Positions 1 to 13,800 of a DNA stretch of 64,000 bases are shown here, one piece after another. A program made the translations under genes and the position numbers. Source of the stretch: Psettodes erumei (lineage: Eukaryota; Chordata; Actinopteri; Pleuronectiformes; Psettodidae); NCBI GenBank assembly GCA_016785225.1, contig JAFBJZ010000900.1:186001-250000 (forward strand), read 5' to 3'. Below the pieces are notes generated by a model that did no database searches, was not told the DNA's origin, and saw nothing but the letters and a program-made list of their open reading frames with translations. Each line of letters opens with the position of its first letter. Position 1 is the first letter of the stretch.

Positions 1-2727
1 ATCTGAGATCAGACTTGGGGCACTACAGACATGGAGACACTGCTGCAGGGAAGTTACTGACCGTGAGGCGCTCCAGCGGGAAGTAATGCGTAAATTAATG
101 ATAAGAATCTAACTAGGGCTGTGTGATGTGTTTGGACTACACTGCAAAACCAAATGCTGAAATATTGGTATGTGTCCAAATGCTCACCCGAGAGTGCTGT
201 CTTTCCAGTAACGGCCCCGGTGCGCTGGTCCAGCTCAGATAACTCTGGGTAAGCCTTTCTCCCTCCAGTGGTCAGTGCCTTTGGTAATATTTTATTGGCC
301 TCGGATTTGAGATCAAACCATTTTCTTTACTTGATCAGCTGTGCCATCTTCTTCAGATGTTCAGAGCAATGGCATCCAGTACATCTCTTTTATCACCTTA
401 CATCCACTACTGATGCTACTAAATATGACATCTTGTTTGCGGGTCCCTTGCTGCAGCGGTAACGTCACTTTAGAGCTACTGACTCGTTTCTTATGGCAGG
501 AGTCCAGTGCTTCACTATCTTTACATTTTTGAGCTGGTTTGCTGTGTGCGCAGAGCCCTGCAGTCTCATGACCTTTAATAGGGATCGGCAGGAGGTTTAC
601 CTATGCTAATCAGGAACAAGGGCATTGGGATTCATCATTATAAGAACAGAGGTGCGAACAAATCCTCAGTTTAAGAACCCATGAAAGTGACATAAACCTT
701 TCTCGTGAACAAATTTTTAAAAAAAGAAGATACTGGTGAATGAGGCGCAGTGTTCGTCTCAAAAAAATGATTCACCGGGTGATGAAGAATTGAGCTGTGA
801 AATCCAGGGCGGTGACAAGCAACATAGGAGGTTGCAGGGATGTGAGAAAAAGAAACTGCTGGAAAATGAAACATAAGTAACAAGAGAAGGGCAAAAAAAA
901 CCCAACAACTACAGTATGGAGACAGGTGATAGACAGAGAGAAATTGTGAAAAAGAGATGGGGCATGTGAGAGAATATGAAGGCAGCTCAGACAGACTCGA
1001 AGAAATAAAAAATGAAACAAGCGTGACTGAGTATGTGGGGTGAGAGGTGGAGAGCGGCTCTGTCTTTTGGTTTTCTAAGCCTGTATAAAGACCTCGGGGA
1101 CGTTATGGACAAAAGCAACTATTCTTTGTCAGAGAGATGTTGTTAGGTGGATGTAAATGCACATGCCGGCTTGCCTTTACTCTGGTTAACCGCAGCATAT
1201 GCTTCAAGTTAAACCAGAAAGACGTCCTTATGTTTGACTTTCTGTCTCGTGGCTTTCCATGGAATCATTCTCTTGCTTTTGAAAGGAGCGGTCAGATCAG
1301 GTAAAGGGAACATAATGCATTTTTTTCTCTGATGATAAAAGGTCATTCACAACAGTTGCTGTCACTGCTGCCATTCTCTCAGAGCAGCTATTGTGTTGGG
1401 AGCCAGGTGTTGTGTTACATTTATAATACTTTAATTATGCTTTCACAAACTAAAGGCATTGCTATTTGACCCTAACTGTTTTGTTGGAAATATAATCGCA
1501 GGCTAGATTATTGCATTTGTTAACAGCAGCGGGTTTGCTACAGATTGTTGGGGTGGAGTTCGCATCCACTGTTCCATCTCAGGTCTCCAGGTTTAGGCAA
1601 GGAAAGCACCGTGGTTAAGAATGGTAAAATGTAAAATGTTCGATTTTTTAAAATGTAAATGAATGTGTCGTGTCTGAAGTCACTGTGAACGGCATTTCAC
1701 ATTGCAGTTTAGTTTGATAAAACTGTAATTTCTGTCATTCACATGTCCATGTGTTCTGTTACATGGTTATTTAAACCTTGAGATTCCAAGCAGTTGAGTG
1801 TTTCAATAAAATCTTGACATGGTCAACAAACACAAATATGACAGCTGTAGGGCAAATAGTCTGTAATTACTTTTAATTAGAGGAAATTATAATCTTTTGC
1901 AAGACTTACATAGGTGGCAGCGACTCAGATGTTTGTCCTTTGCTCAGCTGTAGCTTTTGTTCATGTGCTGTATGGGGATCAGAGGTTTTGATAAATATTG
2001 TCATAGCAAGCAAGGAGCCTGCGAGCGGCTGTTTTGTTGCAGCAAAAAGGATGACATTGTATTTACACGTGGCTGATTCTGGCTGAGATACAAATGCAGT
2101 GTGAGGTAGGCCGTCCCTGCAAAGGATCTGGCAGAAATGATCACGAATTTTGCTATCTGTGTTACATCGCTGTAATGTGTTTTTTTTTTTAATGCACTGA
2201 ATGGTGAATGGAAAGTTTTTCCAAAACAACCATAGTCCATTCGTAATATACGTAACATTCTGTCCACTGCTGTTGGTAAAGTGAGAGAAAATTATTATAG
2301 CAAACCAAAAACACACAAGTTTCCAAATTTCCCCACACTCTTGTGACTTCAGGAAAAACACAATTATCAGATAGAATGTGTGTGTACATGACTGTGTTTT
2401 TATCCTCTTGAGGAGGAAGGGAGGAAGACTGTCCCCTTGTTTGATTCAGCTCTTAGTTTTCTGTTGTTTTTACACTGTCATCTCTGCAGTCCCATGCTGT
2501 TGCGGCTTCTGCTCTCACTGTGGTTGGCAGCGCCAAGCCATCGCTGTGATAGATCACTGTTATTACCACATGTTCTCCATTACTGGAGCACAGCAGGAGG
2601 CTGGAAACACACATACATGCACACACATACACAAACGCACACAGAACACTATACATATTCACACTTTGAGTCCATTGGTACATATATTTGTATATCCGAA
2701 ATCAATCATTCTGCACTTTACAGGTGT
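1..2727. other. Non-coding intron sequence, no recognised element
   Basis: This stretch is AT-rich with short homopolymer runs. A 151-codon open frame on the minus strand (1906-2361) has no recognisable domain, no splice context and ordinary intronic composition, so it is not called as a gene. A CA-rich stretch at about 2610-2650 lies just before the Tc1 relic. Confidence 0.7.
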
Positions 2728-2859
2728 TCAGGAACACCTGTACACTTGCTTATTGATGCAATTATCCAATCAGCCCATTATGTGGCAGCAGTGCAGTGCA
2801 AGAAATAATGCATATACAGGTCAGTCGCTTCAGTTCTAGTTCACATCAAATATCAGAAA

Positions 2860-3900
2860 TGAGGAAAAATGTGATCTCAGTGACTTTGACCGTGGCATGA
2901 TTGTTGGTGCCAGATGGGCCGGTTTGAGTATTTCTGAAACTGCTGACCTCCTGAGATTTTCATGTGCAGCAATCTCTAGAGTTTACCCAGAACGGTGAAC
3001 AAAACAAAAAGTGAGCAGCAGTTCTGCAGACAGAAATGCCTTGTTCAGAGTGGAATGGCCAGGAAGCTTAACAATGCACAGTATGTTTAATACACCAAAA
3101 CAAACTTGTCTAAAGCAAAAGTTTAGCCAGCGTAGACGACTGGGCCACTGACTTTCAATGAGACAAAATATTCATTTTCAAGCAATTGAGCAGTATCTCA
3201 CTGTCTCAGGTTCTGTGTAGGTTTATAGATGAGCTAATTTAGTCATAGTTTCTCATAAACCAAATTAGAACTACTTTGGTGAGCAGGAAGAAATCTCAGA
3301 ATGCACAACATATTGGCCGTCACAGCGGACAGGCTGCAGCAGGACTTCAGGTTCCCAAGTACTGTCAGCCAAGACAAGATGTCTGAGGCTGCAGTGGGCA
3401 CAGACACTGCACAGATAAAGACTGCAAAAAATGGAGCCTGGTCTGAGAAATCTGGATGTCTGCTGAGGTACACAGATGGCGTGGGGAATGTCTTCTTGGG
3501 CACACTTTGGGCCCCTAAACACCAATCAGTCTTCGCTGGAAGGAAAACTGAGTATTGCTGCTGAACATATGGATCCCTTTATGACCACAATTTATCCATC
3601 CTCTGATGGCTACTTCCATTATGATAATGTCACAAAGCTAAAGTCGTCTCAAACTGGTTTCACGAACATGACAATGTGTTCAATGTACTCATGTGGCCCA
3701 CGCAGTCAACAGATGAATGCTGAAAACAATACAACGCTTTAAGGATGCGATTTAATGGGTGATTCGCAGCATGAATGTGCCGCTGACAAATCTGCAGACA
3801 CAATGTGAAGCAGTCTTGTCGACATGGAGCAGAATCTCAAAGGATCTTTTCCAACATCTTGTATAATCCATGCCCCGTAAATTTAGAGGAAAGAGAGCAC
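2860..3900 (+). pseudogene. Tc1-like transposase relic
   Basis: This segment corresponds to the DDE transposase of the enclosing Tc1 element. The 5' part carries the N-terminal helix-turn-helix coding region (reading close to CDLSDFDRGMIVG and ISETADLL). After an unrelated block at about 3078-3280, the catalytic part resumes with segments resembling LRLQWAQ, WSEKSGCLLRYTDG, a deletion, then WGMSSWAHFGPL and PFMTTIY. The reading frame switches several times and stops are frequent. The region between the second catalytic Asp and the following Trp-Gly motif is shortened. No functional protein can be made. Confidence 0.82.
3078..3280. other. Foreign block inside the Tc1 relic
   Basis: Similarity to the Tc1 consensus stops near 3078 and resumes near 3280 with AAATCTCAGAATGCACAACA. 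The roughly 200 bp between are AT-rich, do not correspond to the expected transposase segment and belong to no family I recognise. This could be an insertion combined with a deletion, or local rearrangement. Confidence 0.5.
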
Positions 3901-3948
3901 CTACCAAGTATTAGTATGGGGTTCCAAATAAATTGCTCAGTGAGTGAT

Positions 3949-6900
3949 GGTGTACATATGCATGGATACGCTAAATACAGATGCAGTAACTGATGGTGGC
4001 ACCATGCATTTGTGCATTGCTGTGGGTAAAGTATAAATTCAAATACACACTGACAGGCCACAGGCACAGTCCATATACAGTGCTGTCATGTATATGCTCA
4101 AAGGAGGCATGCAGAAAGGATTGCACATACACATGCATCGTATAAGACCCACTGCGAAACTTAAGAAACCTCCAGAGGTGGAGGAGCCCTGAGTTGGAGC
4201 CAGCTGGAGTTGCAATTGGAGTGGGTTGATAGAGCCGACCTCAGGCTGTAAGAGTACTTTCCAGAGAGACAGTGAGAACGAGAGGGAGAGGCAACCGAAA
4301 AGTGTGAGCTCTGACAAGAAAGACAGAAGCCTCTGGTCAATATCGTACGCCAGTAAATTTAGTTTCAACTTCAGCCTCCTTCTCGTTTCATGTTCTATAA
4401 TGGCAGACAAAATCAATTACAAGCTGTCCAGACAGAAGCTGTGCAGAACAAGTTAGCTGTCAGATCCATAGTGTCTGGTTATTGTCTGCAGCCATATTTG
4501 TCTTCGTCTTGTGTTTGTGTGTGTATGTGTGCATGTGTGGGAAGTAACTGATGGATATACATTTTCTTTTCTTGACCAGCCGACATAGTTTTCAGGCCTT
4601 GATGCTTTCTTCCTCTTTGATTCTGCACAGCTCGCTCAATAAACATAAAATCTCACAAAGGAAATTTACCCTTTGCTCTCAATGCTCATGAGTAGAATTA
4701 AAAGCAATTCACTTTCCTCAGGGCACTTCATTTTTTCATGAGATTAACATAATGCACAGCTCGGCCAAAAAGAGTTGGGGGGTGAATTGCTACAACCATG
4801 CATTATCCAAATGAGGGGGTGCATATATTTTATATTTTATTTTACAATGCCTGCTGAAACAATCTACTGAAATGTGCATTAGCACATTTTAACTTGTGCT
4901 GAAGTCGGGTCGCTTGTTTGATGTTGAAGTTTTAACGAAGAAAATGTTATAATTTTGCGAACATAGCTACACCGCACACTGTCTACAAACATATTATATA
5001 ACAGTTTATTGGTGAGAGAAAGGACAAGGGAGCGGAAATATCAAATGTTAAATTCTTAATGGAGAAAAGTATGTCACACTATGAATACAGGCGGGTAGGA
5101 AACAGGCAGGTGGGGTACTAGATGGAGGCTCAGAATGAAACAAAGAGGCAAAACAAAGACGAAGAGCTAAGTGTGTCGCTTTCCGAAGTTGCTCAACATG
5201 CCCGGGGGTTTGGCTTTAGTGAAAAGGATTGCACTAAACCAGTCACGGTGCAGAGGGAGAGTGGCAGACAATGTAACAAAGTGAACACAACTGGGTGTGC
5301 TGTCTGCAACCCACAACGTGTTTGCACAATGACTGTCCTCATCCAGCTTCTTATATTAACAATCACAACATCGATATCTCCATTAGAACATGAGTCACAT
5401 TTTTCTGCCGGTGGGGGAGAGATTAACAACCGGGGTGAGGAAAGAGAGCTCTGCTTTTGCTGTCAATAAGGAGTGGCAGATGGAAAGGGAGGCAGAGGGC
5501 TGTAGAGTCAGCATGTAATATAAATAAAAATAAAGAGGTGGTGTCTGTGTGTGTCTGTGTGTGTGTGTTCCTGCTGCTGCAGACCCTCACCTGGGGGTTA
5601 GGCTTCACTGAACAGCTTTGTGCATTAATTGTTGAGCCAAGGGATAGAGAGGAAGCCATGGGAAGAAAATGTATAGGCAGTAGTTTTGAGCCAACAAACC
5701 TCATAGTTTTAGGGCACATGTGAAGTAAGATGATGATTCCACTTATGCATGTTTTATTGGACTGATGACGAAGCGGAGTACGAGTCATCTAAGAAAGTTT
5801 TCAGAGGGACTCCTAAGCCTAGAATGGTCTTAATCTTATAGTCATCGGTTAGTAAAAACAGAATACATACCGTACATAATCTTATACTGCTGTGGTAATC
5901 TGAGTAGCGTTCGATTGCTTGGGCCACCCTAATCCAGTTTGCATCTTTTTTGATAGCATCATCCAAACAAATTCACACTGGACACACTCTCGTCTCACAG
6001 TGAAACATTCCATAATGTCAAGTTCCTTCGTCCATTAGTTCATTGACCATCAAGTGTGGGGCTTGCTGGAAATCGCTGGTTCTCTAGTTAACAGGACATA
6101 ACTGGAACATCTCGGCCCTTCAGACGACATGTGGTTGGCAGCGATGGTCCTGCTATGCTGTGGCTCCTCTCCCTTATACACTGAACAATATACAGTTTGG
6201 GAGCCTTTCTTCCTCTCTTGTGCCTTTTCAGAACAAGTTTCTTCTTTACTCCGGCTCTTGCTCCACCTCCAAACCCCTTTGATCTTCTGTCGAATTAATT
6301 TTGTCCCCTCTGCCGTCCCAGATAAAAATCCAAGCATGATTGTGCCTTTTCTATTGTTGCCAGCTGTGAAATAGTTTACTCATCTCTATTATAGCCTCCT
6401 CTCCCATTTTAAAGTTTTTCTGATCTTTTTACTTTCCTTTTCAATTTGCATAAAGGTTACTGGGACTTCAGGCATGTTCTTATTCTGTCTTCTCTCTCTT
6501 TTCACATTTCTGCCTGTGCACCCTCACATTTCATACATTCATCATCCAATTTTAGTTATTAATCCACTGTATGGCATGTTAATAATGCTTAACATGACTG
6601 TTGGTCAATAATTCTGTGACCTAACATACTTCACTCACCCATGTCTTATTTAGTTAAAGCAATTATACAAAGGCCGGTGTACACTGCAATAAAATCACTA
6701 GTTCACTCATGACTGTGCTGCAACTGCAGTCTAACACCTCAAATACTCAGTATATATAGGCCACTGTAGCTCGTAAAATGGAAAAAAGATACTTTGTTTC
6801 ATTTCAGAATATGAGAAAAAAGTAAAGAACACCCGAAATAGTTTATATGCATGCCAATCAATATCATCAGACTCAGCCTTGTGCCAAAATTAGCCTCTGA

Positions 6901-9900
6901 ATAAGACACGAGAGACAAAAAGGATTCTACCATCGAGTGCTTTGTAAAATATTCATTTATCAGTTTGGGAATGATTCATGTCCAAGCTTGATTCAAGAAC
7001 AGCACTGAGTTTAGCTCGCTGCATAAGCAAATGGAGGTTGGGTATTTCTCAGCATCTCTGTCTCAAAGCTTTTTAACTCTGTTTCTCTTGAAGTATGCCA
7101 GGAAACAAAAGAGAAAGTCCTGAAAGCAAGGTGAAAACCCGACTATTCAGTTCAAACATTAAAGCTGTAGAAATAAAAACAAACCCCAAAACAAATCATT
7201 CCCTCGTAACACGTGTATGTGATGATCTGCTGTCAAAACATGACAAAGATTTGAATTTGCGATCTAACAGTCCAGGTCTCCAATGAGATATTTAATTTTC
7301 ACTGTAATATTTTTAGCAAAGCCCAGCTGCTGTACTTTATGACTCCCAGGCAGCATATTTGTAAATATATTTGTGTGCCAGTTTGTGTGCTTGCCTGCAG
7401 TGTACTGGTATGCTGGAGAGCCTAAATGTACCCTAAACCTCCTGAATGTATTCCCTAAATATGCCCCATTTCCTCTGCAGAATTCCAATTATGAATAATA
7501 AAAAGTAAATAAATAAAAACCTATACATATTGTAATTATATCAAACATATATAATGTAGCATGTTTGATACAAAATATATTAAAAAAGGAAATGAAAAAA
7601 AACATAATTTAATTAAAAGTTAGCCGTATACCGCATATGGGGCATAAATCACCATTATAGTCTTCACAGCGGCCTCCCAACGCCCACAGTATGAACATTA
7701 ACCCTGACCCCAGACACTCTCAGGAGAGAAAGAAAAGCTCCCACACAAACCTCATTAAGTAAGTAAGTAAATCTTGAGGGCTGAGCTCGACTTCGCTGGA
7801 CTTTGTGTGCCACTTCACTTGATTCCTCATCTGACGAACCGGTCTCCCCAGGTGTGAGTCGCCTCTTCGAGACTTGCTTTTGAAGATCCAGGCATTTTCA
7901 TACCTCTACAATGAATTTCTGCCAAGTCCTTTGTAACAGCTACAAGACCACAGAGGAAGACATGCTTTCACTTTACAAGAGAGGAACTCCAGGTACGCTA
8001 ACCAATATGTGAAAAGTTTGGAGCGAGATGAAAAAAAAAATGTTACTTTTGTAGGGAACCAACTTCGAAAAAGAGGAAAATTTGAAATGGTCACAAGGCA
8101 GTGTGTTTGCACAAAAACATAAAGCTGCTCTCTTGGCATCAATAGCGGCACAGTCAGCAGCGTTTTATAACTCGGACTATACTGTAAATTGGCTGAAACT
8201 ATTCAGCTATGTCCAGAAACAGACCGCCAACTACCCTCTGAACATGGCAGATCAAATCATCTGCTCAGCCCCCACTTTTGATAACACAAACAACCCAACA
8301 TAAATGCAGAGAGACTTGGGAAACAAGGGGAAAACATTCAAACAAAATACTTCCAATCACTGTCACAGCTGACTGTGCACCAATTTAGACACTATGTTTG
8401 TGCTGTGGGATGTCATAACTATAGGGAGATCCTTCCTCTAGCTTTTACACTATGCACAAGTGCTCTCTCACACATCCACGCAAACAAAAATGTATAAAAA
8501 TACAGACCATATGCTAGCACACGCACTCGCGCAAAGGAAAGGGCTTTTAGCCAGCTATCTCACCGTGCCCGCGAGCGCACAGTCAACTGTTTTATCCACA
8601 CTGCCGACGGGAACAGCCTTGCATCTTCTTCTGTCACACTGACACAACAAGAGAAGTGTAGCGAGAAATACGAACCCAGAGAGATCGAGAGGGAAAAGGA
8701 GGGGGCTGGAACAGAGAGGGGAAATAAAACAGAAGCGCAAAGAGACAGAAGGATGGAGAGAAGCGAAGAGAACTGCAGCCGGGTACACACACCTGACGTG
8801 CTACACTTTCTTCTGTTTCTCCTCTTTTTCTACTCCTTTCTCCTGCTTGAACGTGGAATTACCTCAACCTGAGACTTGTCATATTTCAGCTCAGTCAGAT
8901 AAGGAGACAAGGAGTGATGATGGTGGCCTCAAGTAGTGAAGAGGGAGAGGGAAGCAGGGCACGCTTAAAAAATGTCCAGAAAAAGTGATTGATAGGTTGG
9001 CAGTTGGGTCGCTGCTGTACACCGATGAGCTACGACAGTAAAATAACCGGTTGGAATGTTGTGACCAATCGGTGTATGTATGCTGCAAGAAACAGATGCA
9101 TCCATTTATTTTACTGGATAAATATTAATCATTTCTTGGTTCATTGCCCTTAGAAATCTCAGGTGACAGTGCCTGCATAATATAAATGTTGCATCCTGAC
9201 CCAAAGGTTCAAACTTGATGATGCAATATATTAGTAACACCTGTTAAGTGAGAGTAGCAGTGCAGGTCAGCATTTCAGGGATCACGAATGGGAAAAAAAC
9301 ATCCTTACATTATAACTGTATATTTTTTTCCCTCTGATTAGCATTTTCTTTTATTTTAAAAGACAGCAAAGAGAAAGAATATGCAAATGAACTACTGATT
9401 ATACAGCAGAATGTCTCTGAGTAAGAAATATATAAATAGTGGCTGCTTTGCTAATGGCCCCTTTCAAACTAAATTTTCACCCTGTTTTTGTCTTCTGTTT
9501 ATTTCAGCCGTATTTCTTAATAATAGTAATACACAAAACACTGATAGATTGCTAAAAACCGAAAATATTTCTGGTTCAACACAGCCACCAAAACTTTGTG
9601 TGTGGCTGCACGGGAATCTTTTCGAAGTCTCCCCGTCAGGCATCTCACCCCTTTTACAATTCTTTCCAGGTTTGTGCTTTTATTTATCACTAGAAAGTAC
9701 AGCAGAGGAGACAAAGTGTCAGTAATTTCACATCCTCGATACATAACCTGTTCTTGACAGCAGTCAAAAGAGCAGAATTTTAAAATCACCCAATCCATTC
9801 CTCTGGCAGAACAGGGAGTGAGGCCTGATGTAAAAAGAGGGTTGTGTCAGATGGCTACATCAGTGGGAATGTTTGAAAATCATCAGATGTTTGTAATGTA

Positions 9901-10589
9901 TTCTATAAAATATATACATATGAACTTGTGTGGGTGCAAATGTGTATGAATGTTTGCTTTGATCTCTGAATCTCTGTTTTTTTTTCCCCCTTTTTTTTGT
10001 GAGCCTGCTTGTGTGTGCGTGCGTGTGTGTCTACGCGCTTGCGCTGATGTGCGCTGCAGTAATAGAAACTGTCCTGCAGCACACGGTCGGGTGTTTGCAG
10101 CCGGAAAGCTGTCATAAACAATCTGCTCCAGCGTCAGTTAAACAGCAAGCGTGGGAGAATTGGGTGCTCTATAGGCAACAACCAGCCCCACGCTCTCTAA
10201 ATAGACCAACCCATCTGCCTAATGCACTGAAATCAAAATGAGCAATGGATATCTCACATGACAGTTCCATGGTTATGCGACAACAGGTTGGCAAAGAATC
10301 GGAGTGACGCTGACCGGTGACTTGGTGGTGTCGATATTTGACACTGAATGATGCTGAAGTCGATATTATACTGTGTTACAGGGATGTGTTCCTGCAGGAA
10401 ATGTGGCATTTTCATGTTCGAATGATTTCACGGATAAACGTGATGAGTTTGCTGATGACTGAAACAGACTCCAGCCTAAAAGTCATAATGGTATTACACT
10501 ACTGTATGCAGGACACATTTAGTAAAGCCCGAAATTCTATTTAATGGTGAAACAGAAAAGTTGCTTCTATTGAACTGTGAAAGCTTAAG
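3949..10589. other. Non-coding intron sequence with small repeats
   Basis: No gene is recognised. Contents are a GT repeat (about 5540-5569), a short TAAG repeat near 7757-7772, AT-rich DNA at 7495-7620, a purine-rich block at 8640-8770 preceded by a CpG cluster (about 8510-8610), and T-rich tracts near 9980-10000. Open frames up to 125 codons here show no domain or splice logic. Confidence 0.65.
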
Positions 10590-10875
10590 GCCTTATCAAT
10601 GGTGCAGCTGAAGCTTAGGTAGAGCTGGTCGGTCACTAATCGAGAGGTCTGCTGTTCGATTCCCGGCTCCTCCAGTCTGTGAGCGGACGTGTCCCTGGGC
10701 AAGATATTGAACCCCAAACTTCCCCCGATGATGTAACTGGTTTGTGTGTGTAATACACGTTGTGTATGTATAGAACAAGCGCTTTATGAATGTGTGTGTG
10801 AATGATTGAATGGGATTTGTAGTATAAAGATTTGCGCAGTCGTTAAGACTAGAAAAGCTCTGCGTAAATGCAGAC
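10590..10875 (+). mobile_element. tRNA-derived SINE, copy 1
   Basis: The sequence follows a tRNA-derived repeat common in percomorph fish. It has an A-box-like TAGAGCTGGTCGG stretch, a pol III B box GTTCGATTCC at 10654-10663, then the characteristic CGGCTCCTCCAGTCTG, a GTGTCCCTGGGCAAGA block, a TG-rich middle with AATGAATGTGTG-like repeats, and a tail resembling TAAGACTAGAAAAGC. It is full-length or nearly so and only moderately diverged. It lies in the same orientation as cntnap2. Confidence 0.82.
10654..10663 (+). promoter_or_regulatory. Pol III B box in SINE copy 1
   Basis: GTTCGATTCC matches the tRNA internal promoter B-box consensus GWTCRANNC. Confidence 0.7.
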
Positions 10876-13800
10876 CAAAGAAACTTATCTGCGTTTCAGC
10901 CCACCGCATCAGGAGAAATATCAACCGCCAAACAAGGTCTCGAAAATATTTAATGTGACAATTCATGTTTCCCAGGGGGTGAGTTTGATGAGTTTTTCAA
11001 GTATCGCTGTCAGAACAAACTTTTTCTTGATCGACTTAATCCAGGGCAATGTGTCTTGAAAACGAATGGCTTGAGAGGTGCTGTAGATATTCTGGTTCCC
11101 ATGTGGATGAAGCTTGAGGATGGATGTTTTCCACTTGTCAAAGAAAAAACATTGAAATCCCATGGGCTCAGACCATGGGGTTACTGATACCCATTAAATT
11201 ATGGTCTGATGCCTGCCTCTAAGCTGGACCTGACCTTCTCCACTCGTAAAAATGTACTGTTCACTGCACTGCACTGCACTGTGCTTTACATATACCATTT
11301 TTTTCTCTACCACAGCTCAAAATGAGCTACTGTATAATAATGATCATAAGCTATAATATATGTGCAGGGCTTTGAGAGGTGTGTTGATCAATACCAGTGA
11401 CTCAGCAATAGCTTCGCCACACACACAGATTTCTGGCTTTGAAAAGCTCATGTTTCCAATCTTTACCACGTTGTGAATCAGTCATCCTCCGCTCTCGGTT
11501 TAACACCTTTTCCACATGGAAACATTTTTCATGACCTCATGACATGTTTATCACATAAAAGGTTGACTTAGGAGGCCATGTCATTTATATGGCAGCTTTG
11601 CCAGAGACATTGACTTTTGCAAGTCTTATACAAGTGATTTTAGATTTTATGATTGGTGTAAAAACCAAAGTAACCCCCCCTTTTCTGATATTGTCCTGTT
11701 CCTGCGCTAATACTGCCCCTTCAGTAGTAGTAGTTGTGAGTCCTCTCTGCTTACATAAAATATGTTTGCATAATTCATTGTGTTGAAAAGCAGATCGTAA
11801 TATGAAAAGTTAGATGATGAGATGTCATTACGTATTTATCATATAGATTTTTAAAAAAACAACCATATTCCATCTTCATGTTCACTTCACTTTCTCTCCT
11901 TCAAACTTGGCCACTATATATTCATCAATTAGGACAGTACGAACCATCAGCATTCAGTCCAACCTTTCTCGGTTTACACTGAACATCGATGGTCTTCATT
12001 AAATATTTAGCTTACCAATAGTACTTTTTGCCTGGTATTTGCATGCTGAAGGCAAAGATGTGTTTGTTCATATTTGGCAGCATGCTAATTATTCCTACGA
12101 CGGGCACCTGTGTGTAGTCACAAATCATCACAAATGATGTACAATTTTATTAAAAATGTGAATGGTGTCTTCAGTAGATACTGAAAATGTTGGAGCTGAA
12201 ATACTTAATAAGCGCAAGGAACGCAACGACATAAAAAAAATCTTAGCTCAGTGTTTACGGATTCTGCATTTTTCATATTTTTGTAATTTGACATATGACA
12301 CTTGTCCCTGATGGCGAATACAATTTGAGAGCTGTGTGTAGGGGAAAAAAAAATTCCTTCTATCAGAGGAGTTGTTTTCCAGCCGAAGAGACTTTTTCAA
12401 AGCTGCAGCTGTTGTCTCCCGTTTCTGCATCTCAAATAGATGAATTCCAGAGCAATCATTTGCACGTTGCTTTAACAGTGTGCCATCTGTCAAGTTGTAA
12501 AATTCCTCCTGGTGTCTCAACGACAGCAAGGAAAAAAAAAAACTTTACCAGCAAAGAGAGAAATACTAATGTAAGAGCCTGGTTTTTATTGCTAAGTGAT
12601 GCCAAAGCTGGGGTGCAAGGATAGAGAAGGTTAAGACTCACATAAAACTTAAAAACCTAATCTTTAGCAGTGTGGCTGAAGACTGAAATATCTCAAACGG
12701 TGCACCAGAAGATGAAGCCAACTGACTCTACTGATCCTGTGACCCATTTCCTCCAGATGAGCTTCACATTTTTGAGTTTTAATAAAAGTTCTCGATATTG
12801 CCATAGACTACCATGGAACTTTGACATTCGAGGTGCCCAGAGGATGAATCCAAATGCATAAAAACTTTGTTCAACAAAGTTTTACATATCGGGTGAAAGA
12901 TATCTACAACTATGAAATCCATTGCTGTGAGTCTTTTCATGTCCCCTTTGGAATGGCTTCGGTGATCCTCTAACTTTCCAAGACCGTGATCAGGTTGAAA
13001 ATGTATTTTGTCTTTAGTTGTACAAAACTGATGAATTTTCAGTGAGTTTTAGATTTACTATTTGTTTACTCCTAATAAGCAAATGTCAGCATGCTAAGAT
13101 GCTAAACTAAGACTGCGAGTTTGACAAACATAATGCTAAACACCAGAGTGTTAGTTTGTGAGGCACGTTCCCATGCCATTATCATTTACTGCTGTAGCTA
13201 CCGTAGCCAGAGTTTGTGTTGTTTGGTTTCCCAGACAATTGTCCTTATCTGTCTTCATGTCCTCCCATAGCGATGTTAAACTAAATTAAAGCTTTTCAGG
13301 GTTTAACTTTAAATTTGCCATTGTATAATTATTTTTGTTTATCACCGCCTTAGACATATCAGGCCCTCCCTGTCTCCACTAATTAGGTATCTTATTAAAT
13401 CAGGTCCCTGAGCAGGGAGGCGACTCAGCCAATACTGACTGGATCCGTGTTATCATGTTCAGTTGATTAGAAGTGAAAGGAGTCCCGATGTCACCTCTTA
13501 GATAGTCATCGATCGTTTTTCTCTCCGTCAAACAACAAGAGAACAAAATGCTGCTTCTTCACCACTCTGTGGACTCTTTTTCTCTTTCATTGCACACTTG
13601 CTCTTCACAGCTGGATGTCTGATAAATTGATTCAGATTGCGCAATCCCTTTTGTTACATCGCGATGCCTTGTGGGGGTCAATCAGTAAAGTTATGGCTTT
13701 TTGAAAACCTGTTCGAGCTCGCGGAAGTGAAATGTTGCCCGGAGCTGGTTCTGAATCCAAGGTTTCTGAGAGACAGCACGTCGAGCCATAATACTCAACA

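Larger units (their letters stand above)
2728..3948 (+). mobile_element. Decayed Tc1/mariner transposon
   Basis: The sequence follows the common teleost Tc1-like element of about 1.5 kb. The left side has AGGAACACCTGTACAC followed by the subterminal ATTATCCAATCAGCCC. The right end has a TTCCAAATAAATTGCTCAGT block, a variant of that family's inverted terminus. In between are long stretches of the transposase gene in the right order and orientation. The outer part of the left inverted repeat is unrecognisable, and there are internal losses and a foreign block (about 3078-3280). It lies in intron 1 in the same orientation as cntnap2. The family assignment is from memory of the consensus. The element is dead. 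Confidence 0.85.

Noticed and set aside
1906..2361. 151-codon minus-strand frame with a hydrophobic N-terminus
   Set aside because: The hydrophobic stretch looks like a leader, but there is no recognisable domain, codon bias or splice signal, and this length is expected by chance in 64 kb of six-frame sequence.
2378..2839. 153-codon + strand frame with His/Thr repeats
   Set aside because: The middle is a translated CA repeat and the end runs into the Tc1 relic.
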